DNA of 64,000 bases from Duganella sp. 1224 (GTDB taxonomy: Bacteria; Pseudomonadota; Gammaproteobacteria; Burkholderiales; Burkholderiaceae_D), in contig NZ_JACBYS010000003.1 in NCBI RefSeq assembly GCF_013408245.1, positions 372,001 to 436,000 on the forward strand, read 5' to 3'. The position numbers were made by a program, and so were the translations under genes. The stretch's first letter is position 1. The number at the start of each line of letters is the position of its first letter. Below are positions 8,801-15,036 of this stretch, piece after piece. The notes beneath the pieces were generated by a model. That model was not told the DNA's origin. It was given only the letters and a program-made list of their open reading frames with translations, and did no database searches.

Positions 8801-9803
8801 TGCCGCAGAACTGCTTACGCTTGTTCAAGAGCGTATGACGGTGCAGCGGGGATTGTTTGGCCGACGAAGCAAAACGCCGATGTACGTGGTGCCTGTCGAT
8901 GACCATGAGCCCTTGCAGGACCGACCACTGCGCGTGGCCATCGTTCAACCGATGCGACCACGACGCGAAGAGTTTAATGACAAGGACCCGACGCACTGGA
9001 CGCCGGGAACGTTGGCCGAGCATCGCCGCCACCTGGCCGAGGTTTGCAGACTGACCCATCAGAAGCTTAAGACTTGGACGTCAGCAAACTCTTCGACAGC
9101 GTTCGACAATACCGATACTCCGATGGTCGACATCATTCTGTTCCCTGAACTAGCTGTGCATCCAGAGCACGTCTTCCTGCTGAGGCGGCTTTCAGACAAC
9201 GCACGAGCCAATATTTTTACCGGCTTGACGTTTCTGCAGTCGCACAAAGCCGGCGGCACCGTCAATCAAGGCCTATGGTTGATTCGAACCGAATCTCCGG
9301 GACACGGTCGGGCGTTCCAGTACGCTTGGCAGGGCAAGCTGCATCCGATGAAGGACGAAGTGAAGATGGGAGTGAAGGGCCATCGGCCGCATATGACGCT
9401 GGTTGAGCTGCCGATTGGCACCAAGTCGCGCACCCGCATTGCGGCGGCCATTTGCTACGATGCCACGGACTTGGACCTCGTAGCCGACCTTCGCGACAGG
9501 TCAGACATGTTCTTGGTCGCAGCTTTGAATCAAGACGTTCAAACATTCGACAACATGGTGGCAGCGCTGCACTTCCACATGTACCAGCCAGTAGTCCTCG
9601 CCAACTCGGGCGAGTTCGGCGGTTCGACAGCACAGGTGCCTCTACCTAAGCACGAGCGTCTCATTGCACATGTGCATGGAAATCAACAGGTCGCTGTCAG
9701 CGTCTTTGAAGTGGACCCTTCTCTCTTCAAATCTACATCCGCAGCCAAGGCTCCTAAGTCGTTAAAGGCGCCGCCGGCTGGATACAAGGGGCGCCCCCGA
9801 TAA
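5829..9803 (+). CDS. Reverse transcriptase-nitrilase fusion, DRT type 1 (UG1-like) antiphage protein
   Basis: A 1324-aa protein joining a reverse transcriptase and a nitrilase-family domain. This is the architecture of the UG1 / defence-associated reverse transcriptase (DRT) type 1 systems. RT motif A is at residues 251-260 (VSLDIKSFFDNV, D254), motif B is LGLPQGLVASG around 327-337, and motif C is YVDD at 373-376, so the polymerase triad is complete. A long alpha-helical middle of about 600 residues has no domain I recognise. The nitrilase part runs from about 970 to 1300, with likely catalytic E1107 (ILFPELAVHPE), K1171 (GKLHPMKDE) and C1209 (AAICYDATD). The start is GTG at 5829 with a GGGGA-type site upstream. 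It is followed after 229 bp by a helicase gene on the same strand. Antiphage function is known for the family; activity here is inferred. Confidence 0.9.
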   Translation: MSIVKEEYRDLPPKGEKLCDVVVLAQAWKKSHTYIRRHNWYADVLELDASTIDLENQLVQWATEVRQADFRPKDLLLVPAPKNARWWFRPAPSITSLAQLLDLNLNDLGAEPTFDDWTPSESSQAEGPNGQSVQDQPRLKLRPLAHLSIRDQTLATAVMMCLAEAVESAQGDTTGTDVAAMRANGVVSHGNRLHCTWITNSGARPQAHFSWGNSRIYRQYFQDYRTFLARPRRVCAELTSQLRPRRELFVVSLDIKSFFDNVDRNALLGELKILEGEHRAVHGLPDSAAADPAFWELAARIFSWQWRSEDQREAELIRGREHQELELGLPQGLVASGFLANAYLVRFDRDMQKSAAEGAMVGDDVKLLDYCRYVDDMRLVIEAKSGPGGLGQASVLEHVKHHVSLAMKAHCDRIGAQKVLELSLEKCVINSYRAISAQSHVSALMEMLNAELSGTFDLESLAQAAGGLDGLLSVSDQIESAADPKPSRLSLATVTVPNTDVRDDTVKRFVATRIAQLMRHRLAMTDLESQAGSGETTSDQVTQGAVLSHEFESTARKLIKCWAENPALALLLRCGLDLFPHPRLLSPVTEALNIKLFDVAADLDTAKRRQVRVAEYVLADLLRAGAVETGFRAPEEYPDGADIQGYREDLGGIARRVLTERTSSPWYLRQQARLYLASIGDASLATVVEVAPEVQMYAALQRAALFEPARGEGLRNAIPLAIVAQQLQPNARRFGVWLSDGLRLTDDERVREAVVRSVALSSPDLLLAALNGRRASNWRQFVPAALVQANKRPSNSRKPSSKLKSTQPLLQVISESNNLFDQENALLVLADALLRHPGVEEQLSSGKSAADIVLRCEDWSRLSEMPENPGFLHVESIEGGDTTNPLYASPPWVVPEKAWLYGLGRILRSALTGELDFTSRRYLVTEEVGRYSGLRSTWYKRRFGLLNSGRGLLDEPGPVSPWLSSLLSTLLQWPGVEFRVNAASAAGDVRTAAELLTLVQERMTVQRGLFGRRSKTPMYVVPVDDHEPLQDRPLRVAIVQPMRPRREEFNDKDPTHWTPGTLAEHRRHLAEVCRLTHQKLKTWTSANSSTAFDNTDTPMVDIILFPELAVHPEHVFLLRRLSDNARANIFTGLTFLQSHKAGGTVNQGLWLIRTESPGHGRAFQYAWQGKLHPMKDEVKMGVKGHRPHMTLVELPIGTKSRTRIAAAICYDATDLDLVADLRDRSDMFLVAALNQDVQTFDNMVAALHFHMYQPVVLANSGEFGGSTAQVPLPKHERLIAHVHGNQQVAVSVFEVDPSLFKSTSAAKAPKSLKAPPAGYKGRPR

Positions 9804-10032
9804 CTGCTGCTCGAATAAGAGAACGGAAGGAATAGCAGTCCTATGACCGACATGCCGTTTCCGCACGTGTTGCACGCCAGAGCCAATTTACCGAAAACCA
9901 TAATTTAATTACAAAAAATATAATTTTCAGATATAGTCGTTGCTAAAAAGAACCCTTTAGCAATTTGCTGAGAACTGTGCGGAGGTTATCGTCCACCTCT
10001 GCCACACAGGTCGCCCTAACTCAGGAGGCACC
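9804..10032 (+). promoter_or_regulatory. AT-rich intergenic region before the helicase gene
   Basis: The stretch 9900-9970 is far richer in A/T than anything nearby. It contains the perfect inverted repeat TTGCTAAA / TTTAGCAA around 9942-9966. A second repeat (GCGGAGGT / ACCTCTGC) lies near 9979-10003. The strong ribosome site AGGAGG at 10024-10029 precedes the GTG start at 10033. These features suggest an own promoter and a possible operator for the helicase gene rather than simple read-through from the reverse transcriptase gene. Confidence 0.5.
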
Positions 10033-13000
10033 GTGAAACTGAAATTGCCTTCCTCCCTTGCATTACGTTATACACAAAAGGGAGACGAAATACGGCAAAT
10101 CGAATCGCCAGGCTGTGAAATCGAGGGAGTATTTGCCAAGTGGACCGGCGATGCCGGGACCGGCTTGGTATTCATTCCTGAAGATAAGGCAATTCCACAC
10201 GTCCATGTGCTCGAAAAAAAGCCGAAAGGGAATGTGGACGGAATGCGGATCATCGTGCGCCCGCTCGATGAGGTCCCCGTGTCCGACCTGGACCTCTCGC
10301 ACGAGGAATGGCTCGATTCAGGCGAATCAAGCATTGACAGCATCCTTGCCCACCGCGTTCCGATCAAAGCTGTCGCGTCTTGGCGCGGGGCATTCTCCTA
10401 TGTGCAGGAGGATGAAATGCAGGAAATCGTAGGACTGAGACCGCCACAGATCGGCGCGCTGCACGCGATCATGGCACACTGGAGCGTGGATGCTGGAGTG
10501 GCGACCGTAGTAATGCCGACTGGGACGGGCAAGACCGATACGATGATCGCAGCAACAGTCGCTGCCGCCTGCGAAAGGGTGCTCGTCGTAGTGCCGACCG
10601 ACGCTCTGAGGACGCAACTCGCCGAGAAATTCCTAAACCTTGGTGTACTGCGAGCGGACCGTGCGAAGCTCCTGCTGGATTCGGCCAGCTATCCGGTAGT
10701 AGGCACCCTCAAGCACACCCCTGCAACCGTCGATGAAGCGGAGCGATTCTTCAGCGCCTGCAACGTCGTGGTTATCACGAGCGGGATAGCGGCCCGTTGC
10801 GAAGCGGCCGTCAGGGAGCGCATATCTGAACTCTGCCCGTACCTGTTTATCGACGAGGCACACCATGCGGAAGCGCCGACCTGGAAGACGTTCAAGAAGT
10901 CGTTCAAGTCAGGCAAGGTCCTTCAGTTCACCGCCACTCCTTTCCGGGAGGATGACAAGCTCGTGGACGGGAGGATCATTTACCGCTATCCGCTTCGGAA
11001 GGCGCAGGCTGAAAACTACTTCAAGCCCATCGCCTTCTCTTCCGTGCTGGAGTTCGACCAGACCAAGGCAGATGCCGCGATAGCTGCCAAAGCAATTGAG
11101 GAGCTCCACAGGGATACCACGGGAAAGCATATCCTAATGGCGCGCGTTGCCAACATTCACCGCGCCGCCGATGTTTTCAAGCTTTACGAGCCGCACACGG
11201 AATACGGACCGGTCCTGCTGCACTCAAAATTGACCGCCAAAGAGCGCGAGGAATCCAAGCAGGCGCTAATATCGGGGCGCTCACGTATCGTCGTCTGTGT
11301 TGACATGCTGGGAGAGGGGTTTGACCTTCCCGAACTGAAAATCGCCGCGTTTCACGACATCCGCAAAACGCTGGCAGTAACACTTCAACTCGCGGGGCGA
11401 TTCACACGTTCCAGGAGCGACCTGGGCAACGCGACCTTCATTGCCAATACTGGTATCGTCGAAGTGAGGGACGAGCTCAGAAAGCTCTACTCCCGCGATC
11501 CAGACTGGAACGTACTCCTGCCTCCGCTTAGCGACGGTGCCATCGACGAGCAGGTGGCGACCCAGGAATTCGTTGACGGCTTCTCGGAATTCCCCTCTGA
11601 ATTTCCTCTCAGAGAAATCCGTCCGGCCGCTAGCACTGTCATCTACCGGACGAGGTGCGGCGCATGGAATCCACACGCTTTTGAAGAGGGACTACGCGGA
11701 GCGAGCTCTTTTGACCAGCTCCACATCTCGGTAAACGAACAGAAGCGCATGCTGGTCGCCATCGTCGGGCGCAGCAGCCAGACCGAGTGGGCGGACCTGG
11801 AGGACATTCGGGACTGGAACTGGGAGATGTTTGTGATGTACTGGTCCGAGGAGCAGGCGCTTTTGTACGTGCATGGCTCGGGCAACCACGGCGAGTTCCA
11901 GGGCATCGCCCACAAGGTCGGCGGAGACGATGCCGAGCTCGTGAGCGGAGCGCAGCTATTCAGATGTTTCCATGGCATCGCGCGCCTCATGTTCACTAAC
12001 GTCGGCCTGACTGAGCACTTAGGCCGTTTGGTCCGCTACACAGGCCGCATGGGGCCAGACGTCGGACAGCGGCTTACGGACGCACAAAAGCAGAACACGC
12101 AGAAGTCGGTACTGTTTGGAGCAGGCTACTCTGGCGGCGAAAAGGCGACCATCGGAGTGTCACGAAAGGGACGCGTATGGTCTTTTAGGCGGTTGCGCCT
12201 TGATTCGTTCGCCGCCTGGTGTGATGCCGTAGGCGCGAAGGTGCTCGACACCAAGATAGACCCGGACGAGGTCCTGAAAGGAACGTTAGAGCCTGTCATG
12301 ATCAGTACCCGGCCTGAAATCATGCCAATTGCCATAGACTGGCCCACGCATCTCTATCACGATCTGGAGCAAGGGTATTCACTGAGGTTCGGCGAAGCGG
12401 AACCAGTCCCGTTCTACTTTGTAGGGATTGAGTTGGAGAACCCAAGCACCAAAGGTGATCTCACTTTCCGAATATTCACTGAGGAAGCCGCCACAGTCCT
12501 GCGGCTCGAGCTGTTTGGCTCCGAAGATACCAGCAACTTCAGGGTCGTCCATGTCTCCGGGGACAGGCTGTCATTCTGCACAGCGCGCGCATCTGCAAGT
12601 GCGGAAGCATTTCTAACGAAGGCGTCGCCACTCATTTGGTTCGTCGACGGGTCGAGTCTGGAGGGCAACCAACACGTTTCCCCGAAGGCGAAGCACATAC
12701 CTTATAACAAGAGCAAAATCGTCGCGTGGGACTGGATAGGAATTGACCTCACTCGTGAAGCGCAGGGAACATCGCGCCTTCCGAACTCGATTCAGCGAAG
12801 GGTTATCGAGAACGTCCTATTAGACCCAAGTTACTCTGTCGTGTTTGACGACGACGGTGCGGGCGAGTCGGCTGATGTCGTAGCGATACGTCAGGTGGAA
12901 CGAGACGGTGCTAAAGAAATCGACGTCGTGTTTTACCACTGCAAGTTCTCCAAGGAGAAGCCGGGCGCACGAGTTGACGACCTATTCGTCGTTTGCGGTC

Positions 13001-13311
13001 AGGCACAGAAGAGCATTTCCTGGTTGTTCAGCCAAGACAAAAGGACCGACCTTTTCCGGCATTTGCTGAAGCGAGAACCGAAACGCAAGTCGGGCGTGGA
13101 GGTGACAAGGTTCGAGAGAGGCGGCGTGACCGAGCTTATGACGTTCGTCGAGATGAGCCGTCTCTGCCGAGTCAGTCTGCACATCTATGTAGTCCAGCCG
13201 GGAATGTCCAAAGCCCAGGCCAGTACCGCGCAGCTTGATCTGCTCGCAGCGACCGAGCACTATCTGATGGAGACTTGTCAGGTGCCGTTCGGCGTTATCG
13301 GGAGCCAGTAG
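10033..13311 (+). CDS. Superfamily II DEAD/DEAH helicase with a nuclease-like C-terminus
   Basis: A 1092-aa protein with a type III restriction/DEAD helicase core. Walker A is PTGTGKTDT at about residues 163-171, the DEAH box is FIDEAHHA near 273, motif III is FTATPF near 299, and the second RecA domain carries GEGFDLPELKIA (about 425) and QLAGRFTRSRS (about 455). The middle 400 residues are not recognised. Near residues 942-972 there is ESADVVAI followed by VVFYHCKFS. This resembles the D-x(n)-[EQ]xK pattern of Mrr-like PD-(D/E)xK nucleases (typically IQCK), with H-C-K in place of Q-C-K; this is an inference. The start is GTG, with AGGAGG spaced four bases away. It lies behind the DRT1 gene in the same orientation, so it may be a second, independent antiphage system or an accessory to it. 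Confidence 0.8.
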   Translation: MKLKLPSSLALRYTQKGDEIRQIESPGCEIEGVFAKWTGDAGTGLVFIPEDKAIPHVHVLEKKPKGNVDGMRIIVRPLDEVPVSDLDLSHEEWLDSGESSIDSILAHRVPIKAVASWRGAFSYVQEDEMQEIVGLRPPQIGALHAIMAHWSVDAGVATVVMPTGTGKTDTMIAATVAAACERVLVVVPTDALRTQLAEKFLNLGVLRADRAKLLLDSASYPVVGTLKHTPATVDEAERFFSACNVVVITSGIAARCEAAVRERISELCPYLFIDEAHHAEAPTWKTFKKSFKSGKVLQFTATPFREDDKLVDGRIIYRYPLRKAQAENYFKPIAFSSVLEFDQTKADAAIAAKAIEELHRDTTGKHILMARVANIHRAADVFKLYEPHTEYGPVLLHSKLTAKEREESKQALISGRSRIVVCVDMLGEGFDLPELKIAAFHDIRKTLAVTLQLAGRFTRSRSDLGNATFIANTGIVEVRDELRKLYSRDPDWNVLLPPLSDGAIDEQVATQEFVDGFSEFPSEFPLREIRPAASTVIYRTRCGAWNPHAFEEGLRGASSFDQLHISVNEQKRMLVAIVGRSSQTEWADLEDIRDWNWEMFVMYWSEEQALLYVHGSGNHGEFQGIAHKVGGDDAELVSGAQLFRCFHGIARLMFTNVGLTEHLGRLVRYTGRMGPDVGQRLTDAQKQNTQKSVLFGAGYSGGEKATIGVSRKGRVWSFRRLRLDSFAAWCDAVGAKVLDTKIDPDEVLKGTLEPVMISTRPEIMPIAIDWPTHLYHDLEQGYSLRFGEAEPVPFYFVGIELENPSTKGDLTFRIFTEEAATVLRLELFGSEDTSNFRVVHVSGDRLSFCTARASASAEAFLTKASPLIWFVDGSSLEGNQHVSPKAKHIPYNKSKIVAWDWIGIDLTREAQGTSRLPNSIQRRVIENVLLDPSYSVVFDDDGAGESADVVAIRQVERDGAKEIDVVFYHCKFSKEKPGARVDDLFVVCGQAQKSISWLFSQDKRTDLFRHLLKREPKRKSGVEVTRFERGGVTELMTFVEMSRLCRVSLHIYVVQPGMSKAQASTAQLDLLAATEHYLMETCQVPFGVIGSQ

Positions 13312-13456
13312 CGGACGATTTCTTGACTCGCTTTCTACTTTCCAACGAGCGTCTCCAGGATACCGCGATACTGTTTGCGGCACACCACTTTTCACCACGC
13401 CATTTGGCGTCACGCGGTTAGAGATGAATGCCGAGCTAGCGCTTTGGGGGGGGGGG

Positions 13457-13765
13457 CCGCTTTGCCATGTCTGGCCGCAAGCCGGGAGCGCAGCGGACAG
13501 GCGGCCAGAGATGGCACAGCGGGGGCGCCAGCCCCGGTCCAGGCAGCCGCCTGGTGGGGGAGCCGTCGAGTTTTTTGCCGCAAGCCGGAGCCGGAGGCGA
13601 CAGGCGGCAAAAAAGCTCGATGGGGGCAAAGCCCCGCCTCCCGATCCCGGTACGGGGGCGGGCAAGGTGTTTTTGCTGCGCCGTAAGGCGCAGGCCGAGC
13701 AAGGCTCGGAGCCGAGCCCCTGCGGGCGAGTGCCGAAAACGCCTTGCCCGCCCGCGAAGCGGTCC
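13457..13765. other. GC-rich multi-hairpin region with two homologous stem-loops
   Basis: No gene is credible between 13312 and 13994. Hairpin 1 (13457-13522) has a 22-bp stem with two mismatches. Hairpin 2 (13566-13620) has a stem of about 16 bp with one bulge. Both loops are exactly 22 nt and almost alike (AAGCCGG...GACAG), while the outer stems are unrelated yet each is self-complementary. Each hairpin is followed by a short GGGGGC-n-GCCCC stem (near 13521-13536 and 13622-13635). A third, 20-bp stem pairs 13656-13676 with 13732-13753 and encloses smaller hairpins. A run of 11 G stands at 13446-13456. The region precedes the replication-relaxation gene, so an origin, a transfer origin or a structured RNA are the main candidates. 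Confidence 0.6.
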
Positions 13766-13930
13766 CCGTAGGGGAGGCCGGAGGCCGCGGGAGGCGCCCC
13801 GAGTCACCCGCAGGGTGACGCTGGAGCCCGACACGGAGTGCGGGCGCGAAGGCAAACCCGGCAAGGAGTTCTGCTTGCAGAACGACCTAGGGTGCGCAGG
13901 CTCTCCGACCTTAGGAGGAGAGCCGTAGTG

Positions 13931-13966
13931 CTGTTGTTTATTGCAGCTCGCTGCGATAAACAACAG
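13931..13966. promoter_or_regulatory. 36-bp near-perfect palindrome upstream of the replication-relaxation gene
   Basis: CTGTTGTTTATTGCAG, loop CTCG, CTGCGATAAACAACAG: 15 of 16 pairs match. It lies 28 bp before the ATG at 13995. It is AT-rich in the outer arms, unlike the GC-rich hairpins to its left, and looks like a protein-binding site (operator or nick/origin site) rather than a terminator, as no T-run follows. Confidence 0.6.
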
Positions 13967-13994
13967 CATAAACACGCCACGCCCTATACTGGGC

Positions 13995-15026
13995 ATGACT
14001 ACTCCTCACGAACAGCGGCGGCTGAACGACGCAAACGGGCTTCATTTCGTACATCAGTTCGGCTGGCTGCGCACCGCCGAACTTGGCAAACTTTTGTGGC
14101 CAAACAGCCCTGCCAGCCGGCAAGCCGCCGACCGCTTGGCAAGAAGCTGGATCGAACGCCAACTCGTCCTCGTGCGCGAGCTCCCCGATGGAGCCGGCCG
14201 AGCTCTCGTTTTGGCTGCAGCCGGCGTTCGGCTACTGGCTGAAAATGGCATTGAAGCGGGAAGCGGAAAAGATATCGGTAGGTTCCCTGAAGAAGGGTGG
14301 CTGCCGCCTGCTTCGTGGCGTCACGATCTCATTGGACATGGAGTGCTGTGCGAGCTCCATCGACGTGGCTACCAAATTTACCCCGAAATGGAACTGCGCC
14401 GCCACGCCAAGAATCATTCAAAGATTCCCGACGGATTCGCCATCAAAGGCAATGAAGGAATCGTTCTGGAAGTCGAACACGCGCGTAAGACAGGAAAAGA
14501 GATGCACAAGCTAGCGGATGCTCTTTGCATCGCGGCCAGCGGCCAAGCGGCATCTATCGCAGGCTTCAAGCCGAATGCAGTAATGGTGGCATTTCTTACT
14601 CCCGTAGTTGATGAGCGCGGGCATACGTTGAACCACCAAACAAGAGTGCGTAATGGCATCCAAGCCGTAGCCAAAACAGACTTGAGCATCTACTGGGCAA
14701 AATGTACTCTGCTCGGAAGCGCTGGCGTGGGGCAAATCGACATCCAGAAAGAACAGATAAGCGCCGACCGTGCGAGCCGAATCTTGCAGATTCTTGAAGC
14801 ATCAGGATGGCGGCCTCACCGGAGTGGCGGTCTGGCAGTGGCTTACAACAAGCATATCGCGTACGTTTGGGACGACGAGAATGGGTGGAGCTTTGCAGTA
14901 GAAACCATCGACGGCAAACCAGTTGAAGCAAACTATGCCACGAACATTACAGAGGCCAAACGCGCGGCAGCGTCTGCCCTAGCACGGATAGAACAACCAG
15001 GGCGGACGCGGTCCGCCACCGGCTAA
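13995..15026 (+). CDS. Replication-relaxation family protein
   Basis: A 343-aa protein resembling the replication-relaxation (PF13814) family, found on plasmids and mobilisable elements next to origins. The N-terminal 90 residues form a winged-helix-like DNA-binding part (LHFVHQFGWLRTAELGKLLW). The central part contains SWRHDLIGHGVLCELHRRGY and a PD-x-F-x-IKG...LEVEHARK segment (about residues 145-170) that looks like a nuclease-type fold core (IPDGFAIKG then EVEHARK). I chose ATG at 13995. The longer frame to TTG at 13941 would begin inside the palindrome. A TATACT box lies only five bases before the ATG, so the mRNA could be leaderless. It converges on the RloC-like gene with an 11-bp gap. 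Role in replication or mobilisation of the island is inferred. Confidence 0.7.
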   Translation: MTTPHEQRRLNDANGLHFVHQFGWLRTAELGKLLWPNSPASRQAADRLARSWIERQLVLVRELPDGAGRALVLAAAGVRLLAENGIEAGSGKDIGRFPEEGWLPPASWRHDLIGHGVLCELHRRGYQIYPEMELRRHAKNHSKIPDGFAIKGNEGIVLEVEHARKTGKEMHKLADALCIAASGQAASIAGFKPNAVMVAFLTPVVDERGHTLNHQTRVRNGIQAVAKTDLSIYWAKCTLLGSAGVGQIDIQKEQISADRASRILQILEASGWRPHRSGGLAVAYNKHIAYVWDDENGWSFAVETIDGKPVEANYATNITEAKRAAASALARIEQPGRTRSATG

Positions 15027-15036
15027 CGCAGGCTTG

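Noticed and set aside
13457..13765. Retron-type msr-msd RNA or group II intron for the reverse transcriptase
   Set aside because: The RT is of the UG1/DRT1 type with a nitrilase domain and lies 3.6 kb away. No intron domain V or retron inverted-repeat plan is seen.
13375..13928. Several overlapping open frames in the GC-rich hairpin region
   Set aside because: They translate the hairpin arms in every frame with no domain and no ribosome site; the structure explains the sequence better.
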